A DNA stretch of 64,000 bases from Nocardia australiensis (GTDB lineage Bacteria; Actinomycetota; Actinomycetes; Mycobacteriales; Mycobacteriaceae), in contig NZ_JAJFZM010000003.1 in assembly GCF_020733705.1 (NCBI RefSeq), positions 62,001 to 126,000 on the forward strand, written 5' to 3'. Shown here piece after piece: positions 8,950 to 18,909 of the stretch (within the stretch, counting starts at the first letter, position 1; each line of letters starts with the position of its first letter). The notes below the pieces were generated by a model. It did not search any database. It had not been told where the DNA came from and worked only from the letters and a program-made list of their open reading frames with translations. A program made the position numbers and the translations under genes.

Positions 8950-9408
8950 ATGCCGGACCGGGACCGCCAGGACGCCACGCTGGAATGGGTAGAGCGAGTC
9001 GCCACCTTCTGCATCGAGGAATGGGGCCTGACCCCGATCACCGGCCGCATCCTCGGCCTGCTGATGATCTGCGATCCGCCCGAGCAGTCCGCCGGCCAGA
9101 TCGCCGAGGCGATCCACGCCAGCCGCGCCTCGCTGACCTCCAACATGCGCCTGCTCACCACCATAGGCTTGGTCCGCAAGGCGCGGATCCCCGGCGACCG
9201 CACCGCCTACTACCGCATCGAAGACGACGCCTGGCAGAAGGTCATCCACCGCAAGATCGCCAGCCTCGGCGCCTTCGGTGACATTGCCGAAGACGGACTC
9301 GCTCTTGTCGACGACACCAATTCCGCCCGCACCGAACGCATCCGCGCCGCCCAGCAAGCCCTGACATGGCTGCGCGACATCACCGACCGTCACCGCATGG
9401 ACAGCTGA
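8950..9408 (+). CDS. GbsR/MarR-type transcriptional regulator
   Basis: 152 residues. The winged helix-turn-helix covers about residues 18-90: GLTPITGRILGLLMICDPPE, then SAGQIAEAIHASRASLTSNM (recognition helix) and LVRKARIPGDRTAYYRI (wing). The C-terminal helix IRAAQQALTWLRDITDRH would form the dimer interface. This layout is the GbsR branch of MarR-like proteins. ATG 8950 has the strong site GAGGAGGAGA upstream; an in-frame start at 8830 lies inside the hydrolase gene and is rejected. I infer that it binds the palindrome at 7924-7961 and controls its own operon; the ligand is unknown. Confidence 0.85.
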   Translation: MPDRDRQDATLEWVERVATFCIEEWGLTPITGRILGLLMICDPPEQSAGQIAEAIHASRASLTSNMRLLTTIGLVRKARIPGDRTAYYRIEDDAWQKVIHRKIASLGAFGDIAEDGLALVDDTNSARTERIRAAQQALTWLRDITDRHRMDS

Positions 9409-9418
9409 AGGAACGACC

Positions 9419-10249
9419 GTGCTCCGAACCCGCCCCGAACTCGACCCGATTCAGGAAACCCTGCTTCTCACCCTCCAAGCCCGAGCCCTCGACGCCACCA
9501 TGGCCACCCCGATCCTCGGCGATGCCCGCCAAGCCGAGCTCGCCGAGCGGCTCGACTACGACTTCACCAAGCTGAAACTCAAACCCAGCCTCATCTGCGG
9601 AACTGCCCTGCGCGCAAAGAAACTCGACGACGCGGTGCGTCGGTTCACCACCGCGCACCCGACCGCTGTGGTACTCGATCTCGGCTGTGGCCTGGACACC
9701 CGCATGCTCCGATGCGAGCCACCGGCCGGTGTCGACTGGTACGACGTCGACTACCCCGAGGTCATCGATCTGCGCTCACGACTGCTGCCGCAAGACTCCT
9801 ACCTGCTGGGCACCGATCTCACCAAACCGGGCTGGACCAGCGCACTCCCACCAGACCGCCCGACCATGATCATTGCCGAGGGGCTGCTGCCGTTCCTGCC
9901 CGGCGACTCGTTCCAGACCATGATCCGCGAAGCGACCACGCACTTCCCGACCGGCGAACTAGCCCTCAACGGCTACACCCGCTTCGCTGCCTGGGCCATG
10001 AAGTACCACCCGTCGATCAAAGCCTTGGGCATCCGCGCCGCCCAAGGCTTCGACGACCCGCACGGGCCCGAGACCTGGAACGCCCACCTGACACTGATCG
10101 ACGAACAACTACTCACCCGCGCCCCTGAAATCACCCTCTTCCCCCAACCACTACGAGCCCTCACCCGCGCCACCTCCCGCAGCGCAGCACTGTCCCGACA
10201 AGCCAACCGGATACTCCGCTACGCCTTCCAGCACCATCCCGCCCTCTAA
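9419..10249 (+). CDS. SAM-dependent methyltransferase (leucine carboxyl methyltransferase / TcmP-like)
   Basis: 276 residues with a GTG start 10 bases after the regulator gene. The SAM-binding motif is AVVLDLGCGLDTRM near residues 82-95, followed by VDWYDVDYPEVIDLR and MIIAEGLLPFLP, the signature of the LCM/PpmS/TcmP family that methylates carboxyl or hydroxyl groups of small molecules or proteins. The opening segment LDPIQETLLLTLQARALD also fits this family. No membrane segment is seen. Co-transcription with the hydrolase and regulator suggests a shared small-molecule modification or detoxification role, but the substrate is unknown. Confidence 0.88.
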   Translation: MLRTRPELDPIQETLLLTLQARALDATMATPILGDARQAELAERLDYDFTKLKLKPSLICGTALRAKKLDDAVRRFTTAHPTAVVLDLGCGLDTRMLRCEPPAGVDWYDVDYPEVIDLRSRLLPQDSYLLGTDLTKPGWTSALPPDRPTMIIAEGLLPFLPGDSFQTMIREATTHFPTGELALNGYTRFAAWAMKYHPSIKALGIRAAQGFDDPHGPETWNAHLTLIDEQLLTRAPEITLFPQPLRALTRATSRSAALSRQANRILRYAFQHHPAL

Positions 10250-10877
10250 CACAACCCAACCACTCGGATCGAATTCTCTGCGCGGCTCGTCAGGCGTGGC
10301 CAATTCAGCGACGCCAGCGCGGTAGCCCGTGAGCACCTCTCTGACGTGTCCGGCTCTTTCGAGAGCCACGCTTCTTTCCGAATCGGACAATTCCTCGAGC
10401 ACAACGGCTGCGACGTCATGGCAGTCGTTGGCCGCTGGACCGGGACCGTTCAGAACTACGTGCGCGACACCTGAATGCCGACGGTTGTCATTCTGTGCCA
10501 CTCCTAGTCAACACGCGGGCAGAAGTGAGGGGCCGATCGACATCGACGTGGAAGTGCTGCGTCCACAGCAGATGGAACACTGCTGAACGGACCAGAGGGG
10601 CGGGCCAGTTCGGGACCAGCATCGAGGCTCGATTCAATGGAACGCCATCGACTACGCCCGCTCTCAACCGCACCATCCGCTACGGTCTGCCTGATCCCGT
10701 GCAACGGTGGCTGGCCGAAGCCGGGTGGCGAACTGCGCCAAAGCTGCTCTGCCTCGATCACTCCTGATCGGCGCCGATTCGCAGTTCAGAGCACCTTCGA
10801 GACAGCACCGCGACCGGCCGGGCTGGATCAAGATGAATCGATCGCGGCAGCTTTGTCTCGTATCCCGATCGGCCCCC
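10250..10877. other. 628-base gap with possible gene remnants
   Basis: No intact gene is visible. A plus-strand open stretch ends at ~10474 with GCDVMAVVGRWTGTVQNYVRDT, which faintly recalls a recombinase C-terminus. A second one ends at ~10767 with RYGLPDPVQRWLAEAGWRT, which recalls the C-terminus of TcmP-like methyltransferases. Neither has a start or an N-terminal domain, so both may be chance. The stretch marks the boundary between the accessory block and the conserved backbone. Confidence 0.35.
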
Positions 10878-11330
10878 TCAGCGCACGGTGTGCACGATCA
10901 GCACGTCCGAACGCGACTTGCGGGCGACGTCGGCGGGCACCGAGCCCAGCAGGCGACCGGCCAGGGTGTTCAAGCCACGGTTGCCGACAACGAGCAGGTC
11001 GGCCTCTACCTCCTTGACCAGTGCGAGCAGAGACTCGACCGGCTCGCCGACAATGGAGCGCTCGACGATGTTCGTCGCACCGGCGGCGGTGGCCTTGTCG
11101 CGCGCGATGTGCAGGATTTCGTTGGTCGGCGCGGAACCACGCACCTGGTATGCCTCGTCCTTGAGGACATCGGCCGCGGCCGCGACATCACGATCGTCGG
11201 TCGGGTAGTAAGCGCAGGCCATGATCAGCGTCGCGTCCGCGGCGGCGGCCAATGCGGCTGCCTTCTCCACGGCGACATACGACGAATCCGAGCCATCAGT
11301 ACCGACGACAATGGTCCGGTAGGCGGTCAT
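10878..11330 (-). CDS. Universal stress protein (Rv1636-like)
   Basis: 150 residues, one USP domain. It opens MTAYRTIVVGTDGSDSS and ends with the nucleotide-binding signature VGNRGLNTLAGRLLGSVPAD (G-x2-G-x9-G-S). The middle part (DVLKDEAYQVRG, APTNEILHIA) resembles what I recall of M. tuberculosis Rv1636, a USP reported to bind cAMP. ATG 11330 follows GGAGGAGA; a TTG four codons upstream lies inside that site and is rejected. The cytoplasmic role is stress-related nucleotide sensing. It sits alone, and in M. tuberculosis its counterpart also lies close to uvrB. Confidence 0.92.
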   Translation of the reverse strand: MTAYRTIVVGTDGSDSSYVAVEKAAALAAAADATLIMACAYYPTDDRDVAAAADVLKDEAYQVRGSAPTNEILHIARDKATAAGATNIVERSIVGEPVESLLALVKEVEADLLVVGNRGLNTLAGRLLGSVPADVARKSRSDVLIVHTVR

Positions 11331-11655
11331 GCTCTCCTCCAACTTTGCGATGGTCAGGTGCCTGCGTCCGGTCCTATCCTGAGCATGTCGAGCACCGGCG
11401 CGGCGACTGCGCTCGACCCTAGCGGCAAATCAGTCGGAAATATCCGAAATCGCAACACATCACACCAGGGTGTTAGGTCTTTCGGAAAGCGAAGTTGTGC
11501 GGGCAAATGTCCCGGCGACCTTTCCCACCAGCGCGTATTCAATTCCGCCACGCGGACGCTGTGACTCATCACAACGATCGCGAACGTTCTTGCGCCCCTG
11601 GGAGATTCATCACATTGCCGGTTGCCGAACGATCGCGAGTAGCGACCGAGGATGC
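11331..11655. other. Intergenic region upstream of usp
   Basis: 325 bases holding the promoter region of the universal stress protein gene and the 3' flank of the DoxX gene. I see no gene, and no clear -10/-35 pair or strong hairpin. Confidence 0.35.
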
Positions 11656-12072
11656 TCAGCCGAGATGGAAAAGCGGACCGGTGATCGTCAATCCGAGTTC
11701 TTCGACGTGCGCGAAGAACGCGAACAACATCAACGACGCACCGGCGAGTGCGAGATCCTTGTTGAAGTGGATCATTTCGCCTTGCTTGGCCTCTTCGTCG
11801 GTTTCGGCCCAGAACCGATGCATGAGGAAGGTAGTCGGTAACAGCACAATCACCAGCAGCAGCGCGCCGAGGTCCGCCCACACACCGAGCAGCACGCTCA
11901 GCGCGCCGACCAGCATCAGCGCGCCCGAAGCCAGCACGCCCACCCGCGGTTGCGGGACGCCACGGCTATGCGCGTATCCCGCCATCGCATCGGTCTGTGT
12001 GAAATGCCCGAACGCCGAGCCGAGGAACAGCACGGCGAAAAGCACCCGCCCGATCAAAATCAAGACGTCCAT
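11656..12072 (-). CDS. DoxX family membrane protein
   Basis: 138 residues with four hydrophobic segments: ILIGRVLFAVLFLGSAFGHF, VGVLASGALMLVGALSVLLG, LGALLLVIVLLPTTFLMHRF and LALAGASLMLFAFFAHVEEL. This is the DoxX fold of small four-helix membrane proteins. The family includes subunits linked to redox and thiol metabolism, but most members have no proven role. I chose ATG 12072; longer in-frame extensions lie inside the AraC-type gene and read as noise. The start overlaps the end of the AraC-type gene by 13 bases, suggesting coupled translation and control by that regulator. Confidence 0.85.
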   Translation of the reverse strand: MDVLILIGRVLFAVLFLGSAFGHFTQTDAMAGYAHSRGVPQPRVGVLASGALMLVGALSVLLGVWADLGALLLVIVLLPTTFLMHRFWAETDEEAKQGEMIHFNKDLALAGASLMLFAFFAHVEELGLTITGPLFHLG

Positions 12073-12923
12073 GTCTGCTCCCGTAAGACTTTCGACGTAA
12101 CTTCGTTTCGCGAGCGTATCGAATTCTTCAAATATTCCATCGGCGCCATTCCGACTTCTGCGGCGAATTCGCGGGAGAAATGTGCTTGGTCGAAGTAACC
12201 CAGCGTCGCGGCGAGGGCGGCGAGATCGTCGATGTGCCCGCGCGCCAACAGGTCGGCACCGTCTTGCAAACGGTAACGGCGCAGCACCCATTTCGGCCCG
12301 GCCCCGACATATCTGCGGAACATCCGCTGCAGCGTGCGTATCGGCACGCCGAATCGTTCGGTGACCTGATCGACCCGGGTCAGTTCCTGGTCGTGTTGCA
12401 TTGCCTCCACAATGCGCGATACCAAGCAATAGTTCGGGTCCTCGGCGATCCGGTGTCCCGCGAAGAATTCCTCGACCATCACGCGACGCTGTTGATCCGA
12501 CGACGCGGCGAGCATCCGTTCGGTGAGTTCTCCGGTCCCGGGTATCACCTCGGCCAGCGATACCGCTGTATCACGAAACGAGCCGACATCGAGGCCGGTG
12601 AACGCACCGAAGCCGCCCGCCCGAAAGCGGATGCCGAAGGTCTCCCCCACATCGGTGAGTTCGCGGACGGATTTCGTGGTGCACACGCCGTTGACGAAGC
12701 CACCGGAACGGGTCGAGGTCCTTTCGAAGGTGACATTCACACATGGATACGACAACACTTCGGCGAAATAGGGGGCACGGCCCCGCAGATCCCAGCGCAC
12801 CGACCAATACCAATCGACGAACCGGCCCATCTCGAGTCCGGCGGGCAACCTCGCGAGCGAGCGGTGACGGGCCTGCTCATCGGGGTGCAGGATGCCCTTG
12901 GTGTCCTCAGAGTGCCCCGGCAC
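12060..12923 (-). CDS. AraC family transcriptional regulator
   Basis: 287 residues. The N-terminal two thirds is a ligand-sensing region (MGRFVDWYWSVRWDLRG, FGIRFRAGGFGAFTG). The C-terminal AraC-type double helix-turn-helix occupies about residues 185-275: RVDQVTERFGVPIRTLQRMF, VLRRYRLQDGADLLARG, DLAALAATLGYFDQAHFSRE, FAAEVGMAPMEYL. Such proteins usually activate neighbouring genes; the overlapping DoxX gene is the likely target. The divergent glyoxalase-fold gene starts 52 bases away, so both promoters share a short region and may be co-regulated. The effector is unknown. Confidence 0.9.
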   Translation of the reverse strand: MPGHSEDTKGILHPDEQARHRSLARLPAGLEMGRFVDWYWSVRWDLRGRAPYFAEVLSYPCVNVTFERTSTRSGGFVNGVCTTKSVRELTDVGETFGIRFRAGGFGAFTGLDVGSFRDTAVSLAEVIPGTGELTERMLAASSDQQRRVMVEEFFAGHRIAEDPNYCLVSRIVEAMQHDQELTRVDQVTERFGVPIRTLQRMFRRYVGAGPKWVLRRYRLQDGADLLARGHIDDLAALAATLGYFDQAHFSREFAAEVGMAPMEYLKNSIRSRNEVTSKVLREQTWTS

Positions 12924-12975
12924 GGTGTCGCCTTTCTACAAGACCCATTCCACGGGATCGACCAGTGTTGTCGGC

Positions 12976-13446
12976 ATGAGCGAAACCGTGAACCCGATCG
13001 CCGAGGGCTACCACTCCATCACCTGCTTTATCGCGGTGCCCGACGGCAATAAAGCAATCGACTTCTACACCAATGTTTTCGAGGCCGAGGTGCTCAGCCG
13101 CAACGACCTGCCCGACGGGCAGCCCGCGCACGCCGAACTGAAGATCGGCGATTCCACGCTGCAACTCGGCATGCCCCTGCCGGACAACAGTGTGCTCGCC
13201 CCGAACGGCGAATGGGTGCACACCACATTGGTGCATTACTGCCCCGATGTGGACGCGGTCATCGAGCGCGCCACCACGCACGGCGCCCGTAGCGTCGAGC
13301 AGCCGCAGACCTTCGTTACCGGCGACCGGTACGGCGTCGTGATGGATCCGTTCGGTCACCGCTGGGCGGTTATGACCAAGGTGGAGAACGTCTCTCGCGA
13401 AGAGGCCGAGCGCCGCGTCAACGACTGGATGGCGACGCAGAGCTGA
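12976..13446 (+). CDS. VOC (glyoxalase/bleomycin resistance-like) protein
   Basis: 156 residues with two beta-alpha-beta-beta-beta modules: YHSITCFIAVPDGNKAIDFY through LKIGDSTLQLGMP, then TTLVHYCPDVDAVIERATTH through RYGVVMDPFGHRWAVMTKVE. The DPFGHRWAV ending is typical of PhnB-like VOC proteins. I chose ATG 12976 because the fold begins just after it; an upstream in-frame start at 12892 would run back into the AraC gene. Possible metal ligands include His and Glu residues in both halves. The substrate cannot be told. The gene is divergent from the AraC regulator. Confidence 0.85.
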   Translation: MSETVNPIAEGYHSITCFIAVPDGNKAIDFYTNVFEAEVLSRNDLPDGQPAHAELKIGDSTLQLGMPLPDNSVLAPNGEWVHTTLVHYCPDVDAVIERATTHGARSVEQPQTFVTGDRYGVVMDPFGHRWAVMTKVENVSREEAERRVNDWMATQS

Positions 13447-13475
13447 GACCCGCTCCGCGCGACCGCCGCCGGGGC

Positions 13476-15647
<2,172 letters not shown>

Positions 15648-15880
15648 GGTCACCAGAGTATGCGTAGGCACCGACAGATTCGCGGCCCAGCGGCGTCACG
15701 GCCGTCACTCAGCGACGATCCGGCAACCTCTCCGGAATAGGTAAAGCCTCGGTACGGTTTTCGTAAACTGCCCGAAATGTCCGTTGCCACAACGATATTG
15801 ATCACATTTGCCATTCCGGCGGATAGTTTGCCACGGGTGTAGCCTGATCTAGTTATCGGTACCGGGTAAAGGAAGTCGCC

Positions 15881-16528
15881 ATGAGCGCTCTGATTCCATT
15901 GCTCGTCGCAGTCCCCGCGGCGACCGGCATTGCCGGTTATGTCGCCAGGGATGTGCGCGGGCTCCTGCCGGGTCAATTGGCCACCAGGCTCGCAACATCG
16001 CCGACCGGTCGGATACCGGTGTCCACTCCGCACAGACCGAGAGTCGAGTACTTCAACCTCGCCGAACTGACCAACACCGACGCCAAGGGCTTTGTCCGTT
16101 CGGTCGAGCGCTACCACGTCGAACCGTGGGGCCTATACATGGCGCGGGCGGTGAACGGACCCCGGTCACCCTTTGTGGAATCATGGCTATTGCCCGAATT
16201 GTCCATTCGCGCGACGGTCGACCACCGCACCCCTGGACATCGCCGGGAACAGAATTACTGCCTGGATATCGGCGAATTCACCAAACTGGAGCCCAAACGC
16301 TGGCAGGCGGTCGACAACTACCTCGATATCGAGGTGCGCAGCGGCCGCACCGCCGAACTGCGCGGCGTCGAGGAGCTACTCGCCGCCCACGCGGCCGGTT
16401 TGGTCGACACAGCCCGCGCCCAGCACGCCTTCGAGCGGGCGACCGCCGCGATGGACGGTCTGGCCGCACATGATCATGATGTCGAACGCTGGCTGGCCTC
16501 GAAGAACATCGCCCTGACCTGGATGTAG
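15881..16528 (+). CDS. DUF402 domain protein with N-terminal hydrophobic segment
   Basis: 215 residues. A hydrophobic start (MSALIPLLVAVPAATGIAGY) suggests a membrane anchor or uncleaved signal, absent in its paralogue downstream. The DUF402 region (about 55-190) contains KGFVRSVERYHVEPWGLYMA, SWLLPELSIRATVDHRTPGH and YCLDIGEFTKLEPKRWQAVD; this fold is shared with nucleotide-phosphate hydrolases such as FomD and Ntdp, but activity here is unproven. AAAGGAAG precedes ATG 15881. It is divergent from uvrB and followed by a hairpin and then the paralogue, so the pair looks like a tandem duplication. Confidence 0.75.
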   Translation: MSALIPLLVAVPAATGIAGYVARDVRGLLPGQLATRLATSPTGRIPVSTPHRPRVEYFNLAELTNTDAKGFVRSVERYHVEPWGLYMARAVNGPRSPFVESWLLPELSIRATVDHRTPGHRREQNYCLDIGEFTKLEPKRWQAVDNYLDIEVRSGRTAELRGVEELLAAHAAGLVDTARAQHAFERATAAMDGLAAHDHDVERWLASKNIALTWM

Positions 16529-16540
16529 CCGAATGCGAGC

Positions 16541-16570
16541 GCCGCCGGACTCGACGTAGCGCCCGGCGGC
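16541..16570 (+). terminator. Hairpin between the two DUF402 genes
   Basis: GCCGCCGG at 16541-16548 pairs with CCGGCGGC at 16563-16570, 12 bases after the first DUF402 stop codon. No T-tract follows. It could reduce read-through into the paralogue. Confidence 0.45.
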
Positions 16571-16580
16571 GGTAGATTCT

Positions 16581-17111
16581 ATGTGCATGACACAGGCACC
16601 AGCAGTGGATGTACACCGCCCGAAGGTGGAGTACTTCGATGTCGCGGCGCTCACCAACACCGACCCCAAGGGTTTCGTGCGGCCGGTGGAGCAATTCCGC
16701 GCCGAACCGTGGGGCCTGTACATGGCGCGCGTCTCCGACCATCCGCAATTCCATTACATCGAGTCGTGGCTGCTGCCGAAGCTGTCCATCCGGGTGACGG
16801 TGTTTCACTATCACCCCGAACATCGGCGAGATCAGGACTACTACGTCGATCTCGGTGAGTTCACGCAGGTCGGGCCGACCATGTGGAAATCGGTGGACCA
16901 CTATCTCGATATCGTGGTCCGCACCGGCCGCGACACCGAACTGCTTGATGTGGACGAACTACTCGCCGCGCACACCGTGGGCCTGCTCGGCTTCGCCGAC
17001 ACGCAATCCGCGATCGAGCACGCCGCCACCACCATCGAGGGCATCGCCGCCAACGGCCATTCCCTGGAAGCCTGGCTCGCCACCCTCGGCATCACCCTCA
17101 CCTGGCAATAA
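16581..17111 (+). CDS. DUF402 domain protein (paralogue)
   Basis: 176 residues from ATG 16581, or 174 from a second ATG at 16587. It lacks the hydrophobic N-terminus of its upstream relative but matches it along the rest: PKVEYFDVAALTNTDPKGFV, FRAEPWGLYMARV, SWLLPKLSIRVTVFHYHPEH, YYVDLGEFTQVGPTMWKSVD, and the same ending GITLTW. DUF402 proteins are related to nucleoside di/triphosphate phosphatases; acidic residues in YYVDLGE and YLDIVV are where metal ligands would be expected. Soluble and probably cytoplasmic. Function unknown. Confidence 0.8.
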   Translation: MCMTQAPAVDVHRPKVEYFDVAALTNTDPKGFVRPVEQFRAEPWGLYMARVSDHPQFHYIESWLLPKLSIRVTVFHYHPEHRRDQDYYVDLGEFTQVGPTMWKSVDHYLDIVVRTGRDTELLDVDELLAAHTVGLLGFADTQSAIEHAATTIEGIAANGHSLEAWLATLGITLTWQ

Positions 17112-17132
17112 CGCGCAAGGCGCTGGCGACGC

Positions 17133-18341
17133 TCAGTCGCCGGCGGCGCGCCACGCGAGCGCGCGCTCATACGCGGCGTCGAACCATGGTTCCTTGACGT
17201 CGAGATAGGCCAGCATGGCGTCCTCGCCGATCAGCCCTGCCGCTTTCGCCGCGCCCGCGCGTTTCACCTCGGTGTACTCCACGCGGGCCGTCGCGTCGGC
17301 GCGCAGCCAATCCCGGAAGGTGAGCGCGAACTGCTGCCCTGGCGAACCCGCCACGCGCACATGCACATTGGCAACACGGCCCGGATCGGCGGCGCCGTGC
17401 AGCCGCTTGGCCCACAATACGACGTTCGTGCCGTCGGGGTCCGCATCGGTCGGTTTCGGGTTGTCGTGTGTGACGCGCGCGATCACCGGGAAACCCGCCG
17501 CACCGAGTGCCGCACGCAGCCCATCGGCGGCGGCGATATCGGCGACGGTGATCTGTAGGTCGATCACGTCCTTGGCGGGAAGCTCCGGGACCGCGGTCGA
17601 GCCGATGTGATCGATGCGCGACGCGAGAGCACCGCAAGCTCCCCACAGCCGGGCAATGAGCCGCTGAGCCTGCGCCGGCCAGTCCGGATCCGGGTCGACT
17701 ATCGATATGTTCGGTCGGTGCGCTGAGGTGACGGTACGCAGATTGTGCTCGAACGGCAACAGGCGCTCCTCCCAGAGCCGGTGCACCACCGGAACAATGT
17801 CATCGGGCGCGCCGCTGTTGTCGAGCAGCACATCGGCGACCGCGCGCCGCTGCTCGTCGGTCGCCTGCGCTGAAATTCGCGCTCGCGCATCGGATTCGAG
17901 AACGCCGCGAAATTCCACCAGACGCCGAATTCGAATTCCTTCTGGAACGTCGACAATCAGCACCAGATTCATCAGCGGTGCGAGCCCATTTTCGACCAGC
18001 AACGGAATATCCTGCACAATAATCGAATCCGACGCCGCCCCAGCGATGAGTTCTGCCGTCCGCTGGCCGACAAGTGGGTGTGTAATCGAATTCAATGTCG
18101 CTCGCGACTCGTCGTCTCCGAATGCCTTCGCCGCCAGCGCGGGCCGGTCCAGGCTACCGTCCGCCGCCAGGATGTCCGCGCCGAACGCGTCGACCAACGC
18201 GGCCAAGCCCTCGGCGCCGGGCGCGACGACCTCCCTGGCGACCAGGTCGGAATCGATGATCACCGCCCCACGGTCGGCGAGAATCCGCGCCACCGTCGAC
18301 TTGCCCGCTCCCATGCCTCCGGTGAGGCCGATCCGCAACAT
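17133..18341 (-). CDS. coaE: Dephospho-CoA kinase fused to a GrpB (UPF0157) domain
   Basis: 402 residues, twice the length of a single-domain CoaE. The N-terminal half phosphorylates dephospho-CoA, the last step of coenzyme A synthesis: P-loop LTGGMGAGKST at residues 6-16, IIDSDLVAREVV and TLNSITHPLVG. The C-terminal half from about residue 205 is a GrpB-like domain (IVDPDPDWPAQAQRLIARLW, IDHIGSTAVPELPAKDVIDL, NVHVRVAGSP), of the nucleotidyltransferase fold. The same fusion occurs in mycobacteria, where the second domain has been linked to CoaE folding or regulation. ATG 18341 starts right before the P-loop strand; the longer frame is rejected. Confidence 0.95.
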   Translation of the reverse strand: MLRIGLTGGMGAGKSTVARILADRGAVIIDSDLVAREVVAPGAEGLAALVDAFGADILAADGSLDRPALAAKAFGDDESRATLNSITHPLVGQRTAELIAGAASDSIIVQDIPLLVENGLAPLMNLVLIVDVPEGIRIRRLVEFRGVLESDARARISAQATDEQRRAVADVLLDNSGAPDDIVPVVHRLWEERLLPFEHNLRTVTSAHRPNISIVDPDPDWPAQAQRLIARLWGACGALASRIDHIGSTAVPELPAKDVIDLQITVADIAAADGLRAALGAAGFPVIARVTHDNPKPTDADPDGTNVVLWAKRLHGAADPGRVANVHVRVAGSPGQQFALTFRDWLRADATARVEYTEVKRAGAAKAAGLIGEDAMLAYLDVKEPWFDAAYERALAWRAAGD

Positions 18342-18645
18342 TTCTCCAGTCTCGCATCTGCGCGGCGCGGATCGAGGCCCCACCCGACAACCCCGGAGTG
18401 CGCACAGCCCAATCGCAGCGGATTACCCAGTCGCACCGCATATTCCACCATCCTCGCCGCCATTTGCCCGATCCGTGACGCGGCCGAGACCATCTCGCAA
18501 CATTTCCGGCCAATCCCCGTTCCAGGACGACAACTTTCCGACACGCCGAAGCAATTGGACACGCAAAATACTTCAACTCGCCCTTTCCTTCGGCTAATCT
18601 TCGCCGAGGCGATCCAGGCCAGAACCAGCAAGCAAAGGAACACAA
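18342..18645. other. Intergenic region between coaE and a small gene
   Basis: 304 bases. It holds the coaE promoter (leftward) and that of the small plus-strand gene at 18646 (rightward, with ribosome binding site AAAGGA at 18634-18639). No other gene, repeat or hairpin stands out. Confidence 0.35.
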
Positions 18646-18858
18646 TTGGGCACCAGAAACAACCAGACGGGTCGCCACCGCCTGGGCATGGCGGGTGGGA
18701 TGCACTGCATCCAGATTCCCGCCGTTGCGGCCGCGCTCGCCGAGCATCGCCGCTCGTGGTTCACCGCGTTGATCAACCCCGCCCGGCACAGCTTCGCAGC
18801 GATGCGAAAACGCTCTGCCGCGGCCGCCACGTACTGGGTACCTGCGACCGCCAGCTGA
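18646..18858 (+). CDS. Small basic protein with TTG start (unknown)
   Basis: 70 residues from TTG 18646, preceded by AAAGGA six bases upstream and followed within 12 bases by a perfect 15-bp hairpin, which together argue for a real gene. The product is rich in Arg, His and Ala (MGTRNNQTGRHRLGMAGGMH, then IPAVAAALAEHRRSW, INPARHSFAAMRKRSAAAAT) with one moderately hydrophobic stretch. I recognise no domain, signal peptide or cysteine motif. It might instead be a non-coding transcript ending at the same terminator. Confidence 0.5.
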   Translation: MGTRNNQTGRHRLGMAGGMHCIQIPAVAAALAEHRRSWFTALINPARHSFAAMRKRSAAAATYWVPATAS

Positions 18859-18869
18859 ATCCGATTTCC

Positions 18870-18905
18870 GAAGTGGCCCGGCCTGGGAACAGGCCGGGCC
18901 ACTTC
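18870..18905. terminator. Strong bidirectional hairpin terminator
   Basis: A perfect 15-bp stem (GAAGTGGCCCGGCCT at 18870-18884 with its reverse complement at 18891-18905) encloses a six-base loop. It lies between the converging small plus-strand gene (end 18858) and the phospholipase gene (end 18910), so it can serve both. Confidence 0.85.
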
Positions 18906-18909
18906 CCTG

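Noticed and set aside
10250..10474. Possible C-terminal recombinase fragment ending VQNYVRDT
   Set aside because: Only the last few residues resemble a recombinase and no H-x-x-R or Gly-His motif precedes them, so it is not listed as a pseudogene.
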